64,000 nt of DNA, from the NCBI GenBank assembly GCA_002369135.1, contig DFEY01000003.1, forward strand, positions 147,062 to 211,061. The letters are read 5' to 3'. Below, piece by piece: positions 41,772 to 50,613 of this stretch. Numbering within the stretch: position 1 is the stretch's first letter; every line of letters begins with the position of its first letter. The notes below the pieces were generated by a model, which made no database searches, was not told the DNA's origin, and saw only the letters and a program-made list of their open reading frames with translations. The stretch comes from Lachnospira sp. UBA3790 (GTDB taxonomy: Bacteria; Bacillota; Clostridia; Lachnospirales; Lachnospiraceae). The translations under genes were made by a program, and so were the position numbers.

Positions 41772-44700
41772 ATGAAGGGGAAACAAGTAAGGAAACTGTT
41801 GGGAAGATGTACTTCTATATTTAAGAAGAGTATTAAGTGTATGGCTATTTTTATGATAGCTATAGCGGTTGTGACATCATCACTAAATGTATATGCTGAT
41901 AGTGAAACTGGAGTGCCAGAGTACGAGAAGGATGCGGATGGTAATATCACAAATATTAAAAAAATTGAGAGACCGCCGTACACTTACTTTGACGATTCTG
42001 CAAGTTTAGGAGCTGACAAGGAGATAAGAGTAGATACCATGACGGACTATGTTCCGAAATTATTTACTAAGTGGGGCCCTATTGCTAGTAAAGTGTTTGA
42101 AACTAGTACAGATTCGGCATTTCATAACAATAGTGACGACTCAGCTACAGACTGGAGAAAGTACTTTGGACCAGGCGTTAGTGAGTCTAATGAAAAAACT
42201 GATTTATCTAAGGCCTTAACATCAGAGGATCATTATCAACACGGTGAGTATTCTAATGACTGCGTGCTAGCGACTGGTATTCAATATGCTACCAATATGG
42301 ATTCTATTTTACATCATATGACAGATGAACTTGCAAAAGGACTAGGGGATAGATATAATACCCCAGCATCCACTCTTTATGATAAAGCGGATTTGAAAGT
42401 TATTAAAGATACAAAAGATAAACAAGATACCAAAGCTTTTTATAAGATAGTGACATCTATCGATAATAATGGTGCCACATATGGATACTACTATAATTCA
42501 TATGCGCTAGTATTTTATGATTTTGAGTTGGCGCCAATAGTGCTTAAAGGTGTAACATATGCCAATCAGAAGTTGACTACAAAAGAATCAGGAAGTGCTG
42601 CATCTGGAGCACATAAGACATACTTTAAAAATGAATCAGAGTCTAGTTCTAATGTCACTACAAATCTTACTTCAACATCCACACAATCTGCCACTAACTC
42701 GCTTACTTCTACCAAGACGTATAGTTTTGCGGAGACAATAGGCGCATCTGCATCATGGAACACACCTTTTTTGAATGTGGCCAAATTCACAGTTAATTTT
42801 TCATTTACTGCTACACAGGCAATTTCGTCAGCTAAAACAGAGTCAAAAACTATATCGGATACATATTCTAACAGCGCCACATCATCTGTAGTATTACCAC
42901 CTCACACTGCTATAGCGCTTCAACAAAAGCAGGATAAACAAACTGTCAATATAGAATATGATTGTCCTGTTGCATTACGCTATAAAGTGGCAATATTTAG
43001 CATGAATGGATTCAGATATGATGACCGTGCGGCAACTGATTATTGGATGAATCCTAAGGACTTTGTCACAATACTTGGAGCAGGAAATGCAGAAGGCGGT
43101 TATGGTGCGGCTGAGAATTTATATGTGCGTGCTCTAGATCCTAAAACTAAATACAAAATGGATAGAGCCTTTGGTAAAGTTGAGGGAAATCATGATGGTA
43201 GAGTGGTAAGAAGCGTAGTGGATTGGGCATCCATGAGTGATATCAATGATAAAATGACTACTGCAGCTACACAGATTCCTATGTTTGAATCAGGAGCATC
43301 TATGGACTTAACCAACGATACTACATCTACTGAGATGAGTAAGATTATGCCATTATATCCACTCAAAGCAATTAGGATTGATGCCCCGAACACATCCTTT
43401 ATATCGGGAGAAAATTTGTCCTATAAGAATATGGACTACTACACAGTGAATATGTCTGTAGGTGATCATTCATATGTTAATTATATTAAACTAACGGCAT
43501 TAAATGAGAGAGATATACCATACCATGGATTTATACCAACCAAAGGTCATTGGGAAGTAGTAGACAAAGAAGGCAATCCATTGGGCAATGATGCGCCAGT
43601 GGTTTTGGAACAAAATCCTATTTCAAAGAATATAGAATATAAAGCAGTGAAAGAAGGAACATGTTACCTTAAGTATTTTATAGATGAAGACAGATATGCA
43701 ACTGCTTATTATGAAGATGAGTATGCTAAAAATAGCGACCTAGACAAAACTGCAGCTTTAGAGATTGTGGTAAAAGACGAACGATTCAAAGGTGAAGTTA
43801 CTGTGGACGGTAGTTATACTGGTATAGTGGGTGATGAGCCTAAATCTATAGATGATGCAGATGGTTTAAGAGTAACTATTACTGATTCTACGGACAAAGA
43901 AGTGAGCAGACCATATAACTGGGAGGTTAAAGAACTTCCGTCAAAGGGCATTTCTATGGATGGCTCAAACGTTACATTTACAAAACCAGGCACATACCAC
44001 GTTCGTGCAGTATCAGGTGATATGCAGTCTGACTGGGTAGAAGTGACAGCTGTAGAGAAAAAAGTAGATGTATCTTTCAAGGGTGACTTTGGAAGTGAAA
44101 TTGAAAATCAGACTATCTCATACAATACAGCACCAACACTACCTACTTCAGAAGATATGAAACTTCCAGAGTGTAAACAGCTTGATGGTTGGTTCTTAGA
44201 TGAAGAGTACACTAAACCTTATGAAGAAGGAACAAAACTAAAAGAAAACACAACTCTTTATGCCAATATAAAACATGTGGGTATAACTAAGGTTGAAAGA
44301 AAAGAACCTACTTGTACTTCAAAAGGCAATATTGAGCATTATCGATGTATATTGTGTAACAAACTATATAAAGATGCGTCAGGTACCGAAGAAATCACAA
44401 AGAAGGATACTGGAATACCAATGCTTTCTCACACATGGGATGGAGGCAAATACACCAAATATCCAAGCAAGAAGGCATGTGGAGTTAAGACATACACATG
44501 TACAAAGTGTGGAGCTACTAGAACTGAATCTATTCCAAAACTTACTAGCAAGAAAATCAAGATTAAAGGAAAGGCTAAAAAGCATAAGATAATTCTTGGC
44601 TGGAAATCTGTTAAGGGTGCAAATGGCTATTATGTATACGCTGCTAAATGTAATACTAAAAAATGTACTGGCAAAATGAAAAAAATAGCTACTCTTAATA

Positions 44701-45107
44701 ATGGCTTGTCAAAGAAATATGTCTATAAAAAACTAAAGAAGGGTACGTATTATAAACTAAAGATCAAGGCTTTCAAGAAATACGGAAACAAACCTATAGT
44801 TATAGCTGAATCACCGGATATCCACATAGCTACAAAAGGCGCTAAATTTGGCAATCCTACAAAATTAAAACTCAAGAAAAAGAGTGCGAAGATTAGAGTG
44901 GGCAAGAAGTTTAAAATCAAAGCTAAGATTAAGTCAAAGAAAAAGGTTTATTATCACATAGCAAAACTTCGTTTTGAAAGTCAAAACACTTCTGTAGCTA
45001 AAGTGAGCAAGAAAGGTAAAGTTAAAGGATTAAAGAAAGGTAAAACTGTAATTTATGTATTTACTCAGAATTGTTTATACAAGAAGTTTAAGATCAAAGT
45101 AAAGTAA
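41772..45107 (+). CDS. Large secreted protein with aerolysin-like module (paralogue of 31449)
   Basis: A 1111-residue secreted protein. Signal peptide about 20-43 (ending VYADS). Residues 60-280 match the paralogue (FTKWGPIASKVF; FYKIVTSIDNNGATYGYYYN; YDFELAPIVLK). Residues about 282-410 form the clearest pore-like segment: TYFKNES, long Ser/Thr alternation, an amphipathic stretch, ASASWNTPFLNVAKF, again Ser/Thr alternation, LPPHTAIALQQ and VALRYKVAIFSMNG, as in ETX/MTX2 toxins. Then an Ig-like domain (about 670-765), an InlB-type repeat (about 766-835), a Cys-x2-Cys-bearing segment (CTSKG ... CILC; CTKCGATR), an FN3-like domain and a Big2-like end. RBS AGGAG. Lacks the four Ig repeats and the helical stalk of the other copy. 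Confidence 0.78.
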   Translation: MKGKQVRKLLGRCTSIFKKSIKCMAIFMIAIAVVTSSLNVYADSETGVPEYEKDADGNITNIKKIERPPYTYFDDSASLGADKEIRVDTMTDYVPKLFTKWGPIASKVFETSTDSAFHNNSDDSATDWRKYFGPGVSESNEKTDLSKALTSEDHYQHGEYSNDCVLATGIQYATNMDSILHHMTDELAKGLGDRYNTPASTLYDKADLKVIKDTKDKQDTKAFYKIVTSIDNNGATYGYYYNSYALVFYDFELAPIVLKGVTYANQKLTTKESGSAASGAHKTYFKNESESSSNVTTNLTSTSTQSATNSLTSTKTYSFAETIGASASWNTPFLNVAKFTVNFSFTATQAISSAKTESKTISDTYSNSATSSVVLPPHTAIALQQKQDKQTVNIEYDCPVALRYKVAIFSMNGFRYDDRAATDYWMNPKDFVTILGAGNAEGGYGAAENLYVRALDPKTKYKMDRAFGKVEGNHDGRVVRSVVDWASMSDINDKMTTAATQIPMFESGASMDLTNDTTSTEMSKIMPLYPLKAIRIDAPNTSFISGENLSYKNMDYYTVNMSVGDHSYVNYIKLTALNERDIPYHGFIPTKGHWEVVDKEGNPLGNDAPVVLEQNPISKNIEYKAVKEGTCYLKYFIDEDRYATAYYEDEYAKNSDLDKTAALEIVVKDERFKGEVTVDGSYTGIVGDEPKSIDDADGLRVTITDSTDKEVSRPYNWEVKELPSKGISMDGSNVTFTKPGTYHVRAVSGDMQSDWVEVTAVEKKVDVSFKGDFGSEIENQTISYNTAPTLPTSEDMKLPECKQLDGWFLDEEYTKPYEEGTKLKENTTLYANIKHVGITKVERKEPTCTSKGNIEHYRCILCNKLYKDASGTEEITKKDTGIPMLSHTWDGGKYTKYPSKKACGVKTYTCTKCGATRTESIPKLTSKKIKIKGKAKKHKIILGWKSVKGANGYYVYAAKCNTKKCTGKMKKIATLNNGLSKKYVYKKLKKGTYYKLKIKAFKKYGNKPIVIAESPDIHIATKGAKFGNPTKLKLKKKSAKIRVGKKFKIKAKIKSKKKVYYHIAKLRFESQNTSVAKVSKKGKVKGLKKGKTVIYVFTQNCLYKKFKIKVK

Positions 45108-45129
45108 ATACACCTAATAATTAGAAAAG

Positions 45130-45167
45130 AGGGAAACATAAGATGAAAGTCTGTGTTTCCCTTTTTG
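45130..45167 (+). terminator. Rho-independent terminator
   Basis: AGGGAAACA / TGTTTCCCT stem with a 15-base loop and a T run. Confidence 0.75.
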
Positions 45168-45184
45168 CGTCTAGGGATAGTTTG

Positions 45185-45237
45185 TTGAAAAGCGGAATAA
45201 AATATTGTATATTAAATATTAGTTAGTCTGAACTAAC
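45185..45237 (+). promoter_or_regulatory. Promoter and palindromic operator of the HMA gene
   Basis: TTGAAA (45185-45190), 17 bases, TATATT (45208-45213). Around the predicted transcription start is the palindrome GTTAGT-CTGA-ACTAAC (45222-45237), reminiscent of DtxR/IdeR-type metal-regulator boxes and of the half-sites before the sulfhydrylase gene. Confidence 0.6.
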
Positions 45238-45261
45238 AGAATACAGAAAGAGGATAAGACA

Positions 45262-45513
45262 ATGATAAAAACAACATTAAAGATCGATGGAATGATGTGT
45301 GGAATGTGTGAAGCACATATGAATGAAGTGATTAGAAAAACTATTCCTGATGCTAAAAAAGTTAAGAGCTCTCACAAAAAAGGAGAGAGTAGCTTTGTTA
45401 CAAAGGAAAAACCAGATATTGAAAGACTGCAAGAAGCAACAGCTGATATAGGGTACATAGTTATATCTACCGAACATGAAAAGTACACAAAAAAGCTATT
45501 CGGTAAAAAGTAA
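45262..45513 (+). CDS. HMA-like heavy-metal-binding protein
   Basis: An 83-residue small cytoplasmic protein with a beta-alpha-beta-beta-alpha-beta HMA pattern: TTLKIDGMMCGMCEAHMNEVIRKTI carries the GMxCxxC metal site with an extra Met and a nearby His, as in copper or zinc chaperones. The middle is lysine-rich. It precedes the remains of a ZIP-type transporter, suggesting the two once formed a metal-handling unit. Confidence 0.75.
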   Translation: MIKTTLKIDGMMCGMCEAHMNEVIRKTIPDAKKVKSSHKKGESSFVTKEKPDIERLQEATADIGYIVISTEHEKYTKKLFGKK

Positions 45514-45520
45514 AAAATAA

Positions 45521-45700
45521 GGAAGTATTATTTCGCCGTTGTTGCCATATTTTTTATCCTTTGCCGCAGGCGCAATGATATATGTAGTGATAGAGGAGTT
45601 GATTTCTGAGTCACAATCTGGTAAACATAGTAATATAGGAACGATTGGAGTGGCGATAGGATTTGCTTTAATGATGGTGCTAGATGTAGCACTAGGATAA
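45521..45700 (+). pseudogene. Remnant of a ZIP family metal transporter (C-terminal tail only)
   Basis: Translated from 45521 in frame to the TAA at 45698-45700, the sequence reads LLPYFLSFAAGAMIYVVIEELI then SNIGTIGVAIGFALMMVLDVALG. This is the C-terminal two-helix end of GufA-type ZIP zinc transporters, with the metal-binding EE(L) pair. There is no upstream coding region, start or ribosome site, and the HMA gene occupies the space where the rest should be. Best read as the tail of a gene lost by deletion. Confidence 0.7.
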
Positions 45701-45711
45701 GGGAGGAAACA

Positions 45712-46626
45712 ATGAAAAGATTATTAGGAGTAGTAGTTTGTTTGAGTATTTTGATAATGCTAGTAGGATGCGGTAGTAAGTCAAATACTTCTTCAGCTAG
45801 ACCGGAACAAAACGAAAGTGATATGCTACCTAAAAATGAATACAGTCTGCAAAAAGCTGTAAGAGTAAACGGAAGACAAGGTGTCTGCTACGAAGACGGT
45901 TTTTACTATGTTAGTGGAAGTACCACGCTCACTAAATATGACAAAAACTGGAAGATGGTAAAGGAGAACGATAAGCCATTTGTAGGCTATAAAAAACAAG
46001 TAAATCATATTGGTGATATAGATGTTTATAATCATGAACTTTACTTAGGCGTTGAGTACTTTATGGATGGCGTCGGCAAAAATATCCAAATAGCCGTTTA
46101 TGATACTGATACTTTGACACTTAAGAGAACTTTCAACTTTGAGAGCAAGAGTGGACAAAAAGAATGTTCAGGTATAGCAGTAAACCCTGACAACAAAACA
46201 GTGTGTATGTGTTCTTGGGTAGGCGAAGAAAGCGGAAGATACTTATATAACTATGACTTAGATTCAGGCAAATACATTGGCAAAGTCCATATGCAAATGC
46301 CTCCGCAATGGATCCAAGGTGTAGCTTACTATGATGGCGATTATTATTTGACAGCTGATGACGGAGATGCAGACTATAAAGAATGTGATCATCTATACAG
46401 AACAAAGTTTGATAAGAAGTCTACATTTGCTACTGTAGTTTTGGAGAGAACCTTTGATGATGTAAAAAGACAAGGCGAGATAGAAGGTCTTTCATTTGAT
46501 AAAAAGAATAAGAAGATGTTCTTGCTTTATAATAGAGGAGCAAAAATAGTGCTAGGAATGCCTAAAGGCTTCTACGAAGGTTATAAGGAAGAAATATCTG
46601 AAGTTTATAATTATAAAATAGATTAA
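45712..46626 (+). CDS. Lipoprotein of unknown function, probable beta-propeller
   Basis: A 304-residue lipoprotein with lipobox LVGC (Cys20) and a GGGAGGAAAC ribosome site. After a Ser-rich spacer, repeated strand units of the type GVCYEDGFYYVSGSTTLTKYDKNW, GDIDVYNHELYLGVEY, ECSGIAVNPDNKTVCMCSW and WIQGVAYYDGDYYLTADDGD suggest a beta-propeller of the SMP-30/phytase-like kind. No catalytic residue set is assigned. A single-gene unit ending in a terminator. Confidence 0.75.
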   Translation: MKRLLGVVVCLSILIMLVGCGSKSNTSSARPEQNESDMLPKNEYSLQKAVRVNGRQGVCYEDGFYYVSGSTTLTKYDKNWKMVKENDKPFVGYKKQVNHIGDIDVYNHELYLGVEYFMDGVGKNIQIAVYDTDTLTLKRTFNFESKSGQKECSGIAVNPDNKTVCMCSWVGEESGRYLYNYDLDSGKYIGKVHMQMPPQWIQGVAYYDGDYYLTADDGDADYKECDHLYRTKFDKKSTFATVVLERTFDDVKRQGEIEGLSFDKKNKKMFLLYNRGAKIVLGMPKGFYEGYKEEISEVYNYKID

Positions 46627-46653
46627 AAATAAAAGGTAACAGAATGAAAATAA

Positions 46654-46686
46654 GGAGAGAAATGGCTAAAGTTTCTCTCTTTTTTT
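46654..46686 (+). terminator. Rho-independent terminator
   Basis: GGAGAGAAA / TTTCTCTCT stem followed by seven T. Confidence 0.85.
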
Positions 46687-46724
46687 GTACATTTATTGTT
46701 AACACTTATTTAACAATTAAATTG

Positions 46725-46752
46725 TTGACTTTTAGCAAAATAAGCGTATACT
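46725..46752 (+). promoter_or_regulatory. Heat-shock operon promoter
   Basis: TTGACT (46725-46730), 16 bases, TATACT (46747-46752), just upstream of the CIRCE box. Confidence 0.75.
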
Positions 46753-46768
46753 ATACTACAGATAGCAA

Positions 46769-46795
46769 TTAGCACTCGACTTAGTTGAGTGCTAA
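46769..46795. promoter_or_regulatory. CIRCE operator (HrcA)
   Basis: TTAGCACTC-N9-GAGTGCTAA, a perfect match to the CIRCE consensus, between the promoter and hrcA. HrcA, made by the first gene, represses the operon until misfolded proteins titrate its chaperone partner. Confidence 0.98.
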
Positions 46796-46822
46796 TAATA
46801 TGAAAAACATGGAGGAGCTCCC

Positions 46823-47977
46823 ATGGAATTAAATGAAAGAAAAGAAAAAATACTAGATGCTATCATTAGAAACTATTTGGAAACTGGAGAGCCAGTAGGA
46901 TCCAGAACTATTTCTAAAAACAGTGATTTGAACCTAAGTTCAGCCACTATTAGAAACGAGATGTCAGACCTAGAGGAAGACGGATTTATCGTTCAGCCTC
47001 ACACATCATCGGGTCGTATTCCTACAGACAAAGGTTACAGATTCTACGTTGATCATATGCTAAAGCAGATTGATGAACGTGAAAAGAAAGTTTCCGAGAG
47101 AGAAGAACTTATCATTGAGAAGATGGATAAGGTGGATGCCATGATGGAGAATATGGCGAAAGTTTTGGCGAATAATACTAATTATGCCACTATGGTAACC
47201 ACACCTAAGTCTATGGGAAACAAAATCAAGTTTGTTCAACTTTCTCTTTTAGAAGACAAACAACTTCTCTTAACGGTAGTTTCTGACAAGAATCGAGTGA
47301 TTAACAAAATCCTTGATGTAGAGGAAGATGTTAACCAGGAGATGATAGTAAGACTGAATGTCGCTATGAACACGGCTTTGGCTGGATTATCACTTGAGGA
47401 GATTAATCTTGGAGTGATTACAGCACTTACAAAGCAGGCTGGAAAGATGGAACATTTGGTAAATGAAGTGATGCAAGCAATCACTGAAGCCATAGCCACA
47501 GAAGAACAGATGAAAATTTACACTTCTGGTGCTACTAACATTTTCAAATATCCAGAACTTTCAGATAAAGAAAGAGCAAGCAAGCTTTTAACTACTTTGG
47601 AGGAGAAGTCACAGCTTACAGAACTGGTCAAGGATGGAGATGATAGCACAGGAATCCAAGTTTACATTGGTAGTGAGACTCCAATTCAGGAAATGAAGGA
47701 TTGTTCGGTGGTGACAGCCACATACGAATTGGAAGATGGCTTCAAAGGAACAATTGGAATTATTGGTCCAAAGAGAATGGATTACGAGCGAGTAGTTGAA
47801 ACATTAAGAGATGTAAAAGAGCAGATTAAAGATTCATTCGAATCAAAAACTGCTTTAAATAAACAGGCTAGAAAAGCCCTAGAAGACAAAACAAAAAAAG
47901 CTATCGAGCAGATAACTGAGAGCGCTAATGAAGTGATTGACGACTCGGTAGAGAAAGGAGCATCAGAAAATGAGTGA
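46823..47977 (+). CDS. hrcA: Heat-inducible transcription repressor HrcA
   Basis: A 384-residue repressor. The N-terminal winged helix (ERKEKILDAIIRNYLETGEPVGSRTISK ... SSATIRNEMSDLEEDGFIVQPHTSSGRIPTDKGYRFYVD) is highly conserved, and the GAF-like dimerisation region ends at IGIIGPKRMDYERVV. It is longer than the usual 340-350 residues by a charged C-terminal tail (QARKALEDKTKKAIEQITESANEV), predicted helical. The last codons overlap grpE by 8 bases. The ribosome site GGAGGAGCTCCC contains the palindrome GGAGCTCC. Confidence 0.96.
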   Translation: MELNERKEKILDAIIRNYLETGEPVGSRTISKNSDLNLSSATIRNEMSDLEEDGFIVQPHTSSGRIPTDKGYRFYVDHMLKQIDEREKKVSEREELIIEKMDKVDAMMENMAKVLANNTNYATMVTTPKSMGNKIKFVQLSLLEDKQLLLTVVSDKNRVINKILDVEEDVNQEMIVRLNVAMNTALAGLSLEEINLGVITALTKQAGKMEHLVNEVMQAITEAIATEEQMKIYTSGATNIFKYPELSDKERASKLLTTLEEKSQLTELVKDGDDSTGIQVYIGSETPIQEMKDCSVVTATYELEDGFKGTIGIIGPKRMDYERVVETLRDVKEQIKDSFESKTALNKQARKALEDKTKKAIEQITESANEVIDDSVEKGASENE

Positions 47978-48578
47978 AGAGAAAATGAACGAGGCTAATC
48001 TTGACGAGACAAATGATGCCAATACAGAGGAGGTAAATGAGGAGACTTCATCGAAGGAAGAGCATATACACGAAATGCCTAAACACAAAGAAGATGAAAA
48101 AATCGATGCGATGAAGAAAGAAAAGAAAAAGAGTAAGAAAGAAAAACTTAAAGAAGAACTAGATGAGATGACTGACAAGTACACAAGACTTTTTGCTGAA
48201 TTCCAAAACTTCAGAAGCAGAAATGAAAAAGAAAAGATTCAAAACTATGAGATGGGAGAGAAAAACATAATTGAGAAACTCCTTCCTATAGTAGATAACT
48301 TCGAAAGAGGAATTGATGCTTTGAGTGAGGAAGAGTTGAAATCTCCTGTGGGCGAGGGAATGAACCTAATTTACAAGCAGCTTGCAGACGCACTTAAAGA
48401 TATGGGTGTGGAAGAGATAGAGGCCGAAGGCAAAGAGTTTGACCCAGAACTGCATAATGCAGTAATGCATGAAGAAAATGATGAGTACGACGAAAACGTA
48501 ATTATCGAAGTACTTCAAAAAGGTTACAAATTTCACGACACAGTAATAAGACACAGTTTAGTGAAAGTAGCAAATTAA
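47970..48578 (+). CDS. grpE: Nucleotide exchange factor GrpE
   Basis: A 202-residue DnaK cochaperone. A highly acidic and lysine-rich N-terminus (1-65) is followed by the long coiled coil (KLKEELDEMTDKYTRLFAEFQNFRSRNEKEK) and the C-terminal beta domain (FDPELHNAVMHEEND ... VIIEVLQKGYKFHDTVIRHSLVKVA). Second gene of the CIRCE operon. Confidence 0.96.
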   Translation: MSEEKMNEANLDETNDANTEEVNEETSSKEEHIHEMPKHKEDEKIDAMKKEKKKSKKEKLKEELDEMTDKYTRLFAEFQNFRSRNEKEKIQNYEMGEKNIIEKLLPIVDNFERGIDALSEEELKSPVGEGMNLIYKQLADALKDMGVEEIEAEGKEFDPELHNAVMHEENDEYDENVIIEVLQKGYKFHDTVIRHSLVKVAN

Positions 48579-48615
48579 GAAAATAATCTAAAGTTGATTT
48601 TAGGAGGTAATAAAA

Positions 48616-50478
48616 ATGAGTAAGATAATAGGTATTGATTTAGGAACAACAAATTCATGTGTGGCAGTAATGGAAGGTGGAGAACCTACTGTTATCACAA
48701 ACGCTGAGGGATCAAGAACAACACCTTCAGTAGTAGCATTTAAGAAAGATGGCGAAAGATTAGTTGGTGACAATGCTAAACGTCAGGCAGTAACAAACGC
48801 AGACGGTACAGTTTCATCAATTAAGAGACATATGGGTAGTGACTACAAAGTAACTATCGAAGGTAAAGAGTACACACCACAGGCTATTTCAGCTATGGTA
48901 CTTCAAAAACTAAAGGCAGATGCTGAGGCATACCTTGGAGAGAAAGTAACAGAAGCAGTTATCACTGTTCCAGCTTACTTTAACGATGCACAGCGTCAGG
49001 CTACAAAGGATGCTGGTAAGATTGCTGGTCTTGATGTTAAAAGAATCATCAACGAGCCAACAGCAGCAGCTCTAGCGTACGGTCTTGATAACGAAGGCGA
49101 GCAGAAGATTATGGTATACGACTTAGGTGGTGGTACATTCGACGTATCAATCATTGATATCGGTGATGGCGTAATCGAAGTACTTGCAACATCTGGTGAC
49201 AACAAACTAGGTGGTGATGACTTTGATAAGAAGATTATGGATTACATGGTTGAAGACTTTAAGTCAAAGACTGGTATTGATCTAAATACAGATAAGATGG
49301 CTATGGAGAGAGTTAAGGCTGAGGCAGAAGATGCTAAGAAGAAATTATCATCAGCTTCTCAGGTTGACATCAACCTTCCATACATCACAGCAAACGAGCA
49401 AGGTCCACAGCACTTGAACATGACTATTACAAAGGCTAAGTTTGACGAGTTAACACACGACCTTGTTGAGAGAACAGTAGCACCTGTACAAAACGCATTG
49501 AAGGATGCAGGAATCAGCGCTTCAGACCTAGGAATGGTCCTATTAGTTGGTGGTTCAACACGTATCCCAGCAGTACAGGACAAGGTTAAACAGCTTACAG
49601 GCAAAGAGCCTTCTAAGACACTTAACCCTGACGAGTGTGTTGCACTTGGTGCTTCAATCCAGGGTGGTAAATTAGCAGGCGACGAAGGTGCTGGAGATAT
49701 CTTACTACTAGACGTAACTCCACTTACACTTTCAATCGAGACAATGGGTGGTGTAGCTACTCACTTGATCGAGAGAAACACAACAATCCCTACAAAGAAG
49801 AGTCAAATCTTCTCAACTGCTGAAGACAATCAGTCAGCCGTTGATATCAACGTAGTACAGGGTGAGCGTGAGTTTGCTAGAGATAACAAGAGTCTTGGAA
49901 GATTCCGTTTGGATGGTATCGCACCAGCTCCAAGAGGAATCCCTCAGATTGAAGTTACATTCGATATTGATGCAAACGGTATCGTAAACGTAACAGCCCA
50001 AGACAAAGGAACAGGAAAAGAGCAGCACATTACAATTACAGCTGGTTCAAACATGTCAGAGGAAGACATCGAGAAAGCTGTAAACGAAGCTAAGGAATTC
50101 GAGGCTCAGGATAAGAAACGTAAAGAAGCTGTTGAAACAAAGAACGGTGCTGAAGCTATCGTAAGTAGTACAGAGCAGGCTATCAAAGAAGCAGGCGACA
50201 AGATTACTGAAGATGACAAATCAAAAGTTCAGGCTGAAGTAGATGCTCTAAAGGCAGTTTTAGAGAAATACAAAGAGACAGAAGAACTAACAGACGAGCA
50301 AGTTCAGGAAATCAAGGATGCTCAGGAAAAACTTATGAACGCTAGTCAGCCAGTATTCACAAAGATGTACGAACAGGCTGCACAGGAAGCTCAGGCAGCA
50401 CAGCAGGCTGAAGGAGCAGCAGACGCGAATGCATCAAAAGATGACAACGTAGAAGACGCAGACTACGAAGAAGTATAA
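48616..50478 (+). CDS. dnaK: Chaperone protein DnaK
   Basis: A 620-residue Hsp70. IIGIDLGTTNSCVAVMEGG, VPAYFNDAQRQATKDAGKIAG, the phosphate-2 motif VYDLGGGTFDVSI and LVGGSTRIPAVQ mark the ATPase domain (Gram-positive type, without the 24-residue insertion). The substrate domain and the lid follow, ending in a glutamine/alanine-rich tail with acidic DDNVEDADYEEV. AGGAGG precedes the ATG. Confidence 0.98.
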   Translation: MSKIIGIDLGTTNSCVAVMEGGEPTVITNAEGSRTTPSVVAFKKDGERLVGDNAKRQAVTNADGTVSSIKRHMGSDYKVTIEGKEYTPQAISAMVLQKLKADAEAYLGEKVTEAVITVPAYFNDAQRQATKDAGKIAGLDVKRIINEPTAAALAYGLDNEGEQKIMVYDLGGGTFDVSIIDIGDGVIEVLATSGDNKLGGDDFDKKIMDYMVEDFKSKTGIDLNTDKMAMERVKAEAEDAKKKLSSASQVDINLPYITANEQGPQHLNMTITKAKFDELTHDLVERTVAPVQNALKDAGISASDLGMVLLVGGSTRIPAVQDKVKQLTGKEPSKTLNPDECVALGASIQGGKLAGDEGAGDILLLDVTPLTLSIETMGGVATHLIERNTTIPTKKSQIFSTAEDNQSAVDINVVQGEREFARDNKSLGRFRLDGIAPAPRGIPQIEVTFDIDANGIVNVTAQDKGTGKEQHITITAGSNMSEEDIEKAVNEAKEFEAQDKKRKEAVETKNGAEAIVSSTEQAIKEAGDKITEDDKSKVQAEVDALKAVLEKYKETEELTDEQVQEIKDAQEKLMNASQPVFTKMYEQAAQEAQAAQQAEGAADANASKDDNVEDADYEEV

Positions 50479-50529
50479 AAAAATTATTCTTAAAGGATTA
50501 AGATTTGAATAAGTTTTAATCAACTATTA

Positions 50530-50569
50530 CAGTACGGATGTTACAGGTTTGCCTGTAGCATTCGTGCAG
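50530..50569 (+). other. Strong hairpin between dnaK and dnaJ
   Basis: A 16-bp stem (left GTACGGATGTTACAGG, right CCTGTAGCATTCGTGC, some G-U pairs) with loop TTTG. There is no T run, so it is not a typical terminator; a processing or mRNA-stability element that sets dnaK and dnaJ levels apart is more likely. Confidence 0.65.
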
Positions 50570-50613
50570 TATATAGAGATAGGGAATCCAAATTTTAAGA
50601 AGAGGAAGCGATA

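Noticed and set aside
31449..45107. Acquired genomic island covering the aerolysin-like genes
   Set aside because: No integrase, tRNA site, direct repeats or transposase; housekeeping genes lepA and hemW lie inside and codon use looks similar by eye. Not supported without composition statistics.
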